NCBI GenBank assembly: GCA_003483745.1
Contig: DMYD01000013.1
Coordinates: forward strand, 37,082 to 101,081
Origin: Roseburia sp.
GTDB taxonomy: Bacteria; Bacillota; Clostridia; Lachnospirales; Lachnospiraceae
DNA: 64,000 nucleotides
Direction: 5' to 3'
Part shown: positions 34,229 to 42,664 of the stretch, in pieces
How the letters are laid out: every line of letters begins with the position of its first letter
How positions within the stretch are numbered: the first letter of the stretch is position 1
Notes under the pieces: model-generated
What the model was told of the DNA's origin: nothing
The model's input: only the letters and a program-made list of their open reading frames with translations
Database searches by the model: none
Position numbers and translations under genes: made by a program

Positions 34229-34954
34229 CTAAATCTCAGAAAGTGCATCCTCATCTGCGATCAGTGTAAAATCAGGATGCATCTGCAGAATAGATGCCGG
34301 GACTTCCGGTGTGACCGGTCCGGTAAATGCTTTTTTGATGATATCCGCCTTATTTTTTCCATTTGCAATCATGATGACTTTCTTTGCCTGTACGATTGGC
34401 AGGATACCCATGGTATATGCCTGACGCGGAACTTCATCTTTACTCTCAAAAAATCTCTTGTTTGCCTCGATCGTGCTCTCCGTCAGTTCCACACAGTGTG
34501 TATTTTTTTCAAAATGATCTGCCGGTTCGTTAAAACCGATATGTCCGTCCAGGCCGATTCCAAGAAGCTGCATATCAATACCACCGGCAATTTCGATGAT
34601 CTTGTCATATTCCCTGCAGACTTCCTCACTGTTAAGATTTTCTCCGTTTGGAATGAAAATGTGGTCTTCTCTCACATTTACATATTTAAAGAGATTTTCA
34701 TGCATAAAACTCCAGTAACTCTGCTTATGGCTTCTTTTGATTCCTCTGTATTCATCCAGATTAATCGTCGTAACTTCAGAAAAATCAACTTCGCCATTGT
34801 TATATGCTTCCACAATCTTTTTATATGCCCCCACAGGTGAACCGCCGGTAGCAAGTCCTAAAACCGCATCCGGTTTTAAATTTACCTGTCCTAAAATCAT
34901 ATTTGCCGTCTTTACAGAAACCTCATCATAGTTTTTTACTTTAATAATTCTCAT
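34229..34954 (-). CDS. nagB: Glucosamine-6-phosphate deaminase
   Basis: A 241-residue NagB: GLATGGSPVGAYKKIVEAYN, INLDEYRGI, LLGIGLDGHIGFNEPA with the catalytic Asp/His, and NGKNKADIIKKAFTGPV. It isomerises and deaminates glucosamine-6-phosphate to fructose-6-phosphate and ammonia. ATG at 34954 follows GGGAGGAAGATAAC and is 19 nt after the stop of the regulator-kinase gene. The product feeds glycolysis directly and Pgi upstream of it. Confidence 0.95.
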   Translation of the reverse strand: MRIIKVKNYDEVSVKTANMILGQVNLKPDAVLGLATGGSPVGAYKKIVEAYNNGEVDFSEVTTINLDEYRGIKRSHKQSYWSFMHENLFKYVNVREDHIFIPNGENLNSEEVCREYDKIIEIAGGIDMQLLGIGLDGHIGFNEPADHFEKNTHCVELTESTIEANKRFFESKDEVPRQAYTMGILPIVQAKKVIMIANGKNKADIIKKAFTGPVTPEVPASILQMHPDFTLIADEDALSEI

Positions 34955-34973
34955 GTTATCTTCCTCCCTCTCC

Positions 34974-36122
34974 TTACTGGTATGAATCATATGACATCAT
35001 AAAACGCTCTTTTACCGGCTTTGTATCAACCCCACATAACAGGCAGCACATGATACATGCACCATATACCGGTGGATAGTCCGGAACGTCTAATTCAATC
35101 TCCGGATGCAGCATCTCTTTTAACATTTCCCGGAATGCCGGTTTTTGTTTTAAAATTCCGCCGGATGCAACCACATATTTTCCGATATCATAATGATCCA
35201 CGGCAAAATTGATAAGTTCCGCTAAACATGCTGCATTGTTCTGCAAAATCTGCTCTGCGATTTTATCCCCATTTTCATATGCCAGAAATACGCACGGCGT
35301 AAACGAAGCAATATAGGACTGGTTTTTACTGTAGATGTCCTGGATGCTCTCCCATACCGTATTCCCTAATTTTTCCTCAACAAGATCCGTCAGTATCGTA
35401 TGTTCTCCGATCCCGTCCCTTGCGTCCTGCGCCGCACAGATCGCGTCACGTCCGATGTGGTAGCCGCTGCCGCCTTTATCAAGCAGATATCCCCGCCCGC
35501 CAAAATGCTTTAAATTTCCATTCTGGTTTGCGTAAATGATCATTCCGGTTCCGCTGATCGCAGCCACACATTGGTCAAGATTTTTTCCACAGGCAATGAC
35601 GTTATAGATGTCATTTTCGCACTGGATTTTTACTTTCGGATATTTTTCTTTTAACATCTTTTTGATCTTTGATGTATTGTTTCCGGAATCTAATCCTGCA
35701 GCACCTACAAAGATTCCGCTGATCTTCCCCTCGATTTTCATCAGCGTATCTATGCCAAGCTGTAAGATGTTCATTGCGTTCTCAATCCCTACCGTATTCG
35801 GATTGCAGCCGCCAAGGACGATCCGGTTTAAAATTCTTCCGCTCTCTGAGAATAAAACAAACTCTGTTTTTGTTCCTCCGCCATCGATTCCGATCATCAT
35901 CTTTTCGCTGTCACTGTTTTCACCGATCAGCGTATCAATGGAAACATCTAAAATCTCTGAGATCACACAAAGATTTTCGATACTCGGACAGGACTGTCCA
36001 CACTCCCATTTAGATACTGCCTGCGGACTGATCCCTAATTTTTCTGCAAATTCATATTGATTCAGTCCTCTTTTATTCCGGTATGTTTTGATGTTTTCCG
36101 CCATTGTCATGATATCAAACAT
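34974..36122 (-). CDS. XRE helix-turn-helix fused to BadF-type GlcNAc kinase
   Basis: A 382-residue fusion. Residues about 7-65 are an XRE/Cro HTH (NIKTYRNKRGLNQYEFAEKL, ISPQAVSKWECGQ, PSIENLCVISEILDVSIDTL). Residues about 75-370 are a BadF/BadG/BcrA/BcrD ATPase-family sugar kinase (MIGIDGGGTKTEFVLF, GAAGLDSG, AISGTGMIIYA, GRGYLLDKGGSGYHIGRDAI, VVASGGILKQ), the group that contains N-acetylglucosamine kinase. Followed by nagB and nagA, it probably phosphorylates GlcNAc or binds it as signal and also regulates its own operon. Operators of matching sequence flank the promoter. The start follows GGGGGATGCGAA. Confidence 0.88.
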   Translation of the reverse strand: MFDIMTMAENIKTYRNKRGLNQYEFAEKLGISPQAVSKWECGQSCPSIENLCVISEILDVSIDTLIGENSDSEKMMIGIDGGGTKTEFVLFSESGRILNRIVLGGCNPNTVGIENAMNILQLGIDTLMKIEGKISGIFVGAAGLDSGNNTSKIKKMLKEKYPKVKIQCENDIYNVIACGKNLDQCVAAISGTGMIIYANQNGNLKHFGGRGYLLDKGGSGYHIGRDAICAAQDARDGIGEHTILTDLVEEKLGNTVWESIQDIYSKNQSYIASFTPCVFLAYENGDKIAEQILQNNAACLAELINFAVDHYDIGKYVVASGGILKQKPAFREMLKEMLHPEIELDVPDYPPVYGACIMCCLLCGVDTKPVKERFMMSYDSYQ

Positions 36123-36154
36123 TTCGCATCCCCCATCTCGTTTTTTCTAATTTC

Positions 36155-36226
36155 ATTATAAAACTAATGGTTGATATTTCAAGCATGTGCCAGTTGTTGT
36201 TTCTTTTTATGTATCAACTATTAGTT
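36155..36226 (-). promoter_or_regulatory. Nag operon promoter with paired operators
   Basis: On the minus strand TTGAAA (36177-36182), 16 bp, TATAAT (36155-36160). The spacer contains AACCATTAGTT (36162-36172). A second copy, AACTAATAGTT within the palindrome CAACTATTAGTTG, lies upstream at 36215-36227. The two extended sites match at 14 of 15 positions in inverted orientation. This fits auto-repression by the XRE domain of the first gene, with looping between two sites. Confidence 0.68.
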
Positions 36227-36228
36227 GT

Positions 36229-39200
36229 TTAACGTGCCTTCGCAAAATAGTCATTTAAAATCTCTTTGATATAATGATAGCGTCTCGCATAAGAGTTTTC
36301 CACGCGGATGATCTGCATATGGTGAGCCTTGCAGATCTCATTTTTCTGTCTGTCCCGCTCCTGCACCACTTCATCCTCAAAATGCTCCTTGCCGTCTAAT
36401 TCGATCGCAAAAACAGGCATCTCGCGCTTTCCACGCTTTTCATATACAACAAAATCAAATCTACCCATATAAAAGAGGTTGTCGTAACTGATATTGTCCC
36501 GGAACATCTGCGATATGGCAACTTCTTTGTGGATTGTATATTTATTCCGGGTAAGCCAGATATTTTCCAGCGCATGTGTCAGATTTTTCATAAATGCTGT
36601 TTCTGTTTCCGTGGAAAACGGCTGGATTCCAAGTGCTCTTGAACTGATATGCTTTTCTGTGATTTTCGACTCCCCGTTTGTTTTCACATACTGCACCAGT
36701 TCATACAGATCATCATCTTCATTTCCCTGATGAAGCCGCTCTAATTCTTTCCCATCTGCAAGAAGAATCAGCTTGTCTTTCGCTCTCGACGTCGCGACAT
36801 TGATCAGTTCTTTATTATTTTTAAGCCAGTTATAAGTTCCTTTTCCGGTACGGCTGCTAAGCGCCGTGGAAAACAATACCACATCCTTTTCGTCTCCCTG
36901 AAACGCATGTACCGTACCGCACACGACATGCTCAAATCCGTTTTCTTTGATCCCCTGCTCAATCAACATCCGCTGATTTACAAACGGTGTAATGACAGCA
37001 ATACTTTTATCCGGATTTTCTCTGGCATAACGCATGATTTCCTCCACTTCTGCCGGAGAAGTGTTTTTGATCTCACTTAACCTGCCATCTACGTTCACAT
37101 AGACAAGCGGCTGCCTTTCTGCGCTGTCAGACTGTATCTGAAGTTTTGAGTTATAATATTTTTTATTATTAAAATCTATGATTTTTTCATTGCATCGATA
37201 ATGATTCCGCAAAAGAATCTCATCACTGACCGCATCACAAGCAAGATACGTCTTGTAAATAGAATTTTCACGGTAATCATATTCATCCGCAACATGATAT
37301 TTCCTGCGCAGTTTCCGGTTGGTGAGTTCATCTAATAAAATAACCGGCTTTAACTGCTGCGGATCTCCCACCAGCATCAGTTTTTCTCCCCGGATGATCG
37401 GCACAAGCGAGATTGCGACATTGCACTGGCTCGCCTCATCCATAACCGTCATGTCAAACATCGGCTCCGGGCTGCCCAATTTATGTGCTGAAATACAGGT
37501 TGTTATCATGATTGGAAATACCTTCTGCAGCTTCTTCACGTTTTCTGATTTCTGCAGATACTTGTTAAATGCGACTGCCTGCTCATTCGGATTCTCATCA
37601 TCATCTAATATTTCCCGTAAATCCTGAAATCTGTTACTTTCCAATTCCTTGATGTATTTTGCAGATGTATAATATAAATAACTGTAAAATTCATCCTCGT
37701 TGCGGTCTAAAAGAGCCATCGCATCCCGCTCGGATATCTCACCGATCTTTCTGATTTTTTCATCCAGATTCCGAAGCTGCCGCCCCTGCAGATCTGTTTG
37801 AAAATGAAAAAGTGTCGCCACATTTTTCATCCGCTCCTGGTACTCCATGACCTGCGTCAGTGTCTCTTTTCGCTCCGTAAGATCTAAGACTTCCTCATAT
37901 TCCTTTAACCTGCCGGAAAGCTGTTTTGCCCGGTCGATCCTGTCACCCTTGCGCCGGTCTAATGTGGAAGAAAATACTTTAACCCCCTGTACCTCTCTCC
38001 GCAGCTGGTTGATGTAGCGGATACATTCCTTTACTTTATCCTGATTTCCAAGCCGCAATACCGGAAATGCGATTCGTTTTCCTTTATAAGTCAGGGAGCT
38101 TAATTTTTCAAATACATTGTCTATGGGGACATTGTTGTAGGACGCAAACAGTACCGTCATATTATTAAAAAATGCCGTCACGATCGTATTTAAGATCGTA
38201 TTTGTCTTGCCAGTCCCCGGTGGTCCCTGAATATAGGCAAGCGGATATTTCATGGCATTATTGATGGCAAGAAGCTGATCAAGGTTGATATTCTGGTTTA
38301 ACAGTGCGATTGGATATGCTTTCGTTCTTCGCGGACGTTCTAAAAGATCGCCGAAAAATGCACGGATTGGAAAAGTCACCTGCTCTTTTTCGTACATGTC
38401 AAGAATCGCCTTATACTCCTCATGCAGGTTCAATGCGCAGTCCATGCCAAGTCCGATGACATAAGGCATATCATCCACAACAGCCCGTGCTCCATTTTTT
38501 TCTGTGATGGCATCTTTTATTTTCTCAAGATTTTTTTCAAAATCCGACAGCAGTTCATATTCATCTGCATCTAAATACCTGCGGATGCCTTCCTGCACTC
38601 CCCCTATGGTAAACTGCGTACAGACCGTAATATCCTCATCCGGCTTAAAAGCCTTGTTTTTCACATCCAGATTCAGATTCCGGTATCCCAGTACATACAA
38701 TCCCTTTTTCGTGTTAATACTTAAAATATTTAATGCCAGTTTTTGGATATGAAGCGTTTTCCCCTGATTTGTACCCCGGTTCATGCGTCTCTGAAAATTT
38801 GCCACGATTTCTTTAAACTGTTCCTCAGACAACTGGTACTCTCCGTTGCGCACCTGATCACTATCAATATAATGCACCAGTTCATAATCGGTCGTATACG
38901 GCGTAGCATCCAGTTTACTGCACATTTCCAGATAATTAAGTATTTTTAGATTTGCCGTGTTTGCAAAAAGATTCTGATAGCGTTCCGTGTGCAGCGCAAT
39001 GTCCTCGATCAGCTGTTTGTTCTCCGGGCAATACGAGCCTTCTATAATCTCTGTCGAGAGGATAGAATCAATATAGATCTTATCGTACCCCTCAATGGAG
39101 CACCGTTTCAGATGAAGCCCGTCTACTTTCAGTGTCTTATTCCGCGGGTCTAAGTCACGGATTCCAATCCAGTAATTTGTGTGCTTGCCCTCTTTGTTCA

Positions 39201-39267
39201 GATATTCAATTTTTAACCATTTCCCTTCGTGGATGGCTTTGAAGATATCTCTGTGTATACTGTTCAT
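36229..39267 (-). CDS. WYL-like / SF1 helicase / PD-(D/E)XK nuclease fusion
   Basis: A 1,012-residue three-part protein. Residues about 5-75 resemble a WYL-type small barrel (IFKAIHEGKWLKIEYLNKEG, then KIYIDSIL). Residues about 330-850 are a UPF1-like SF1 helicase: GPPGTGKT (348-355), DEASQC (610), LVGDPQQLKPV (632), LRNHYRC (686), VHAFQGDEKD (786) and NVATSRAKDKL (823). Residues about 920-1005 are a DUF2726/Vsr-like nuclease: GRFDFV (Asp938), AIELDGKEHF (Glu956, Lys960) and RDRQKNEIC. This architecture is typical of anti-phage proteins, and a broken Abi gene follows upstream. ATG at 39267 has a weak ribosome site. Whether it is a complete one-gene system is inference. Confidence 0.85.
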   Translation of the reverse strand: MNSIHRDIFKAIHEGKWLKIEYLNKEGKHTNYWIGIRDLDPRNKTLKVDGLHLKRCSIEGYDKIYIDSILSTEIIEGSYCPENKQLIEDIALHTERYQNLFANTANLKILNYLEMCSKLDATPYTTDYELVHYIDSDQVRNGEYQLSEEQFKEIVANFQRRMNRGTNQGKTLHIQKLALNILSINTKKGLYVLGYRNLNLDVKNKAFKPDEDITVCTQFTIGGVQEGIRRYLDADEYELLSDFEKNLEKIKDAITEKNGARAVVDDMPYVIGLGMDCALNLHEEYKAILDMYEKEQVTFPIRAFFGDLLERPRRTKAYPIALLNQNINLDQLLAINNAMKYPLAYIQGPPGTGKTNTILNTIVTAFFNNMTVLFASYNNVPIDNVFEKLSSLTYKGKRIAFPVLRLGNQDKVKECIRYINQLRREVQGVKVFSSTLDRRKGDRIDRAKQLSGRLKEYEEVLDLTERKETLTQVMEYQERMKNVATLFHFQTDLQGRQLRNLDEKIRKIGEISERDAMALLDRNEDEFYSYLYYTSAKYIKELESNRFQDLREILDDDENPNEQAVAFNKYLQKSENVKKLQKVFPIMITTCISAHKLGSPEPMFDMTVMDEASQCNVAISLVPIIRGEKLMLVGDPQQLKPVILLDELTNRKLRRKYHVADEYDYRENSIYKTYLACDAVSDEILLRNHYRCNEKIIDFNNKKYYNSKLQIQSDSAERQPLVYVNVDGRLSEIKNTSPAEVEEIMRYARENPDKSIAVITPFVNQRMLIEQGIKENGFEHVVCGTVHAFQGDEKDVVLFSTALSSRTGKGTYNWLKNNKELINVATSRAKDKLILLADGKELERLHQGNEDDDLYELVQYVKTNGESKITEKHISSRALGIQPFSTETETAFMKNLTHALENIWLTRNKYTIHKEVAISQMFRDNISYDNLFYMGRFDFVVYEKRGKREMPVFAIELDGKEHFEDEVVQERDRQKNEICKAHHMQIIRVENSYARRYHYIKEILNDYFAKAR

Positions 39268-39340
39268 ATGTTTTTGATTCACTTTACCTTTAAATACATT
39301 GTTTACACAAACAAAAACGCTGCACTCTGCAAACATTCCA

Positions 39341-39386
39341 AATAGAATGCAAGCATTGCAAACATTCTATTATTATAAATAAAGGC
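39341..39386. repeat. Dispersed hairpin repeat, copy C
   Basis: AATAGAATG (39341-39349), a 13-nt loop beginning CAAGC, CATTCTATT (39363-39371), then ATTATAAATAA. It shares stem, loop length and tail with copies at 14284 and 20353, although this locus is not flagellar. Confidence 0.85.
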
Positions 39387-39410
39387 ACCCACATTTCTGT
39401 GGATGCCTTT
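39381..39410. terminator. Hairpin between abi remnant and helicase gene
   Basis: AAAGGCA and TGCCTTT enclose a second stem CCACA/TGTGG with one mismatch, loop TTTC. It has A/T flanks on both sides and probably ends transcription of the broken Abi gene before the helicase gene. Confidence 0.65.
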
Positions 39411-39506
39411 ACGCCAAATACATGGCTACCAGCTTTCTAGCGCTGGCTTTACCGTACTATTATTATACACGAGGTTCAAAAAAATGCAACAATTTTCTGA
39501 AAACTT

Positions 39507-40354
39507 TTATATTTTCATCCAGACACTGAATTTCTTTCTTCCCATTTTAGACAGTGCTTTATCTGCTATCTTTTTACGTCCTTTTATTAACATTTTTAAA
39601 TAGAAAACTGCTATTACCCTTTTTATATCCACAATATTTTCAAACAACCTGAATATTTTTACCACATCCATATAATTTAATTTTCCATAGGACAACCCCG
39701 CTTTTTTCCGTTATATCATTCAGATTATTCAAACTGGACTTTCTTTTCAGTCGGAAACGCGTAATCAATTCCAGATGTGCACATTGATTTCTTACTTCCC
39801 AATGGCAATGCTTTTATCACAACCCAAAAAGGTGGATCTTCATATTGATTTACATAATCTTTATCTTTTTTCAGTTCATCAATAAATGATTTTTTCTTTA
39901 CTTTTCCATTCGGAAAAAACTGCGTTTTTCGAAACAGATCAAACGAGGAAAAAATATTACACATATGCTTATCGGATGCGTCCGGTGCCTTATAAAAAGC
40001 AGGATTTGTATAATTCATTGTGTCTTCTGCTGATTTACAATACACACTGGCAAAATTGTAGGCAATCGAAGTTCTCAATCTTGATTCAATATCAAACACT
40101 TTAAAAAGAGTATACTGTTTTAGTTTCATATCAAAAAAATACAAATCTCGAAAATCCTCAAAATAGACATTGTCATACTCTTTTTGTGCGGTATTTCCCT
40201 TAAGCAGAATCGTTTCAAAACCATTTATAACATCAAAGTAATTATACCGTTTTAAAATTTCTGCCGCCTTCTCTTTGTTCTTAAATTTTAGGTTTCTATT
40301 CTCAAGCCCCGCAATCTGTTCCTCAATCGTTTTAAATTCCTTTGTGACCGGCAT
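39507..40354 (-). pseudogene. Abi_2 (AbiD/AbiF-like) abortive-infection gene, internally deleted
   Basis: The first 209 codons (39725-40354) encode an Abi_2 protein: FKTIEEQIAGLENRNLKFKN, LKRYNYFDVINGFE, FDMKLKQYTLFKVFDIESRL, RTSIAYNFASVY, ending in the conserved EDPPFWVVIKALPLG, after which the sequence becomes unrelated and stops. About 20 codons downstream, a different frame (39507-39695) encodes 62 residues beginning SYGKLNYMDVVKIFRLFENI that look like an Abi C-terminus. The segment between, which in Abi_2 proteins contains the RN-x-x-AH (HEPN-type) motif, is missing. Clearly AT-rich. It sits upstream of the helicase-nuclease gene on the same strand. Confidence 0.75.
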
Positions 40355-40440
40355 TCTTTCCTCTCATGAATAAAAATCCTCCCAACGTCCAAAAACATTG
40401 AGAGGTAACACACACTTTTTGACAAAAGTATCATATCATT

Positions 40441-41625
40441 TTATTCTACATTTTTCAATAGTTTCCCCAGTCCCCACGCATACTCCGCCAGCTCCCGGTT
40501 CGCCTCATTAAGCGGTCCAAACTCTTCCACTGCACAAATACATTTTTTACAGCTGTCAATCAGCCGCTTTGCCTCCTGCACCTTATCCAATCCAACCGGG
40601 TAGAACGCCTTTTCCGCTACAACTTCTGACGCAAGTGCCACAGCCGCTTTGTACTCCACATCATTTTCCTGCAGGATTCCTGCTGCAAACGGAATGTTTT
40701 CGCGCCACAGCCTGTTGTATACCGGGATGCCGCTGCCTGCGCCGCCGATTACAAAAATCTGTGGGCTGACCGGATCTGGGACTTGACTGCCACTACAGAA
40801 ATCTTTACTGCTGCAATTCTCTATGTCAGAATCTCTGAAATCCCTTGTATTCTGATATCCCGTACACAAAAAAATCTGACCCGTCACCGGATCAAAACTC
40901 TGATCTGCCACCCCGTATAATTCCTGCACATAATTTCCGGCAAAAATCTCCTCCGGTGTGCCGACGCGGTCAATACGGTCTCCTCTGACACAGGCGATCG
41001 TATCGGAAACTTTCTGCGCAAGATCAAGTTCATGCAGTGACATAATGACCGCCATCTTTTTATCTCTCGCGAGCATGCGGATATTCGTAAGAATATCCAT
41101 CTTAAATCCCATATCCAGATAGGAGGTCGGCTCATCCAAGATCAGGATTTTGGTATTCTGACAGATTGCACGCGCAAGCATCAGGCGCTGACGCTGTCCA
41201 TCACTGATCTTCATAAAGTCCTGATCCTGCACCGCCCCCGCATGGACAAGTGCGATCGCCTCATCCACTTTTGCCCAGTCCTCTTTTGACAGGATACCAA
41301 ATCTTCCTGTATATGGATATCGTCCGGAAGCTACCACTTCCCTGCCACTCATCAACTCTGTGCGGAGTCGCTCTGTCATGACCATGGACAATCGTTTGGA
41401 AATCTGACTGTCTTTTAATTCATCCATGGATGTTTCACCAAGAAACACCGTTCCATCCAGTTTTTTCAACTGCTTTGTGATGGTTTTTAAAATTGTGGAT
41501 TTTCCAGAACCGTTCGGACCGATCAGCGTCAGTATCTCCCCGGGCCGGACGGACAGATTCACATCCCCGATCAAAGGTGTTTTATCATAACCAACCGTCA
41601 GATGTTCTGTGCGGATCTCCTGCAT
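40441..41625 (-). CDS. FecE/BtuD-type ABC ATPase with C-terminal extension
   Basis: A 394-residue protein. The first 250 residues are an iron-siderophore/cobalamin-type ATPase: LIGPNGSGKSTILKTI (Walker A), ISDGQRQRLMLARAI (signature, with D for the usual G), ILILDEPTSYLDMG (Walker B) and MSLHELD (H-loop). A further 140 residues form a separate domain with a glycine-rich turn VIGGAGSGIPVYN and cysteines DSCKKCIC. The added domain is not part of the ordinary ATPase and may sense or bind a ligand. The gene is last in the CbiK-FecB-FecD-FecE operon under the cobalamin riboswitch. Confidence 0.86.
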   Translation of the reverse strand: MQEIRTEHLTVGYDKTPLIGDVNLSVRPGEILTLIGPNGSGKSTILKTITKQLKKLDGTVFLGETSMDELKDSQISKRLSMVMTERLRTELMSGREVVASGRYPYTGRFGILSKEDWAKVDEAIALVHAGAVQDQDFMKISDGQRQRLMLARAICQNTKILILDEPTSYLDMGFKMDILTNIRMLARDKKMAVIMSLHELDLAQKVSDTIACVRGDRIDRVGTPEEIFAGNYVQELYGVADQSFDPVTGQIFLCTGYQNTRDFRDSDIENCSSKDFCSGSQVPDPVSPQIFVIGGAGSGIPVYNRLWRENIPFAAGILQENDVEYKAAVALASEVVAEKAFYPVGLDKVQEAKRLIDSCKKCICAVEEFGPLNEANRELAEYAWGLGKLLKNVE

Positions 41626-41631
41626 ATGTGG

Positions 41632-42636
41632 TTACCCCCTCTCCTGTTTTCTCAACATTGCCGCAATCACGACCGGCACCAAAAACAACGCTGTGACTGA
41701 ACTGATACTGATTTCCGTCGGTGCAAACACAGTCCTTGCAATTCCATCACAAAAAAGTGTCACGACCGCGCCACATAAAAAACACCCCGGAATCAATATG
41801 ATCGGACGCGCGGTTTTTGTCGCCATCCTCACCAGATGCGGCACTGCAATCCCGACAAAAGAAATCGGTCCTGCAAAAGCAGTTACACAGGCGGACAGAA
41901 GACTTGACAAAAGAATCATCGTGACTCTCAGTACTTTTACATTGACGCCGATATTTCTGGCATAGGCTTCCCCCATCTGATATGCCCCGATCGGCTTTGC
42001 CAGGAAAAATGTCACCAGAACTGCCAAACCAACAATCATGACGATCATTTTAATATTTTCCCACGTCATACCGGAAAAACTTCCCATCGACCAGTTGTGC
42101 AGATTGACAATATTAGAGTCACTCGCAAATGTAACGCAAAAATCTGTGATGGCTGAACAGATATAACCGATCATGATTCCACACACCACAAGCAGCGACA
42201 TTTTTGACACGCGAAATGAAATAAGCAGTACAAATCCCATGGCAAACATCGCCCCCACAAACGCAGCTGCTACCATACCAAAGGAGCTGATCATGATCCC
42301 TTTTTCCAGCAAAAAAATCATGGTGAGCGCCACCACAAGTTTTGCACCGGACGAGATTCCAAGCACATACGGTCCAGCAATCGGATTCTGGAAAAAGCTC
42401 TGGAGTAAAAATCCGGATACAGACAATGCTCCTCCAAGCAAAATGGCAGCAAGGATGCGCGGCAGTCTGATTTTCCACACAATCTGTGAAAATGTCTCAT
42501 CTTTTCCACTTCCTGCAAGGATTGCAAACAGATCCGATGTGGATATGTCCACACTTCCCGCCCCGATATTCCACAAAAATAATACCGCCAATATGATAAT
42601 TGCAACAACAAAAGAGATGATATAACGTTTCTTCAT
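41632..42636 (-). CDS. FecCD-family ABC permease
   Basis: A 334-residue integral membrane protein with about ten hydrophobic helices and the FecCD signatures RLPRILAAILLGGALSVSG, FLLQSFFQNPIAGPYVLGIS, and the C-terminal GPISFVGIAVPHLVR. It makes a homodimeric channel for metal chelates or corrinoids with the ATPase 6 nt downstream and the binding protein 28 nt upstream. Confidence 0.9.
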   Translation of the reverse strand: MKKRYIISFVVAIIILAVLFLWNIGAGSVDISTSDLFAILAGSGKDETFSQIVWKIRLPRILAAILLGGALSVSGFLLQSFFQNPIAGPYVLGISSGAKLVVALTMIFLLEKGIMISSFGMVAAAFVGAMFAMGFVLLISFRVSKMSLLVVCGIMIGYICSAITDFCVTFASDSNIVNLHNWSMGSFSGMTWENIKMIVMIVGLAVLVTFFLAKPIGAYQMGEAYARNIGVNVKVLRVTMILLSSLLSACVTAFAGPISFVGIAVPHLVRMATKTARPIILIPGCFLCGAVVTLFCDGIARTVFAPTEISISSVTALFLVPVVIAAMLRKQERG

Positions 42637-42664
42637 GATTTCCTCTGGTTAATATGACTTCCTG

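Noticed and set aside
36229..40354. Integrated phage or transposon carrying the helicase and Abi genes
   Set aside because: No integrase, transposase, attachment sites or target duplications are visible around the patch.
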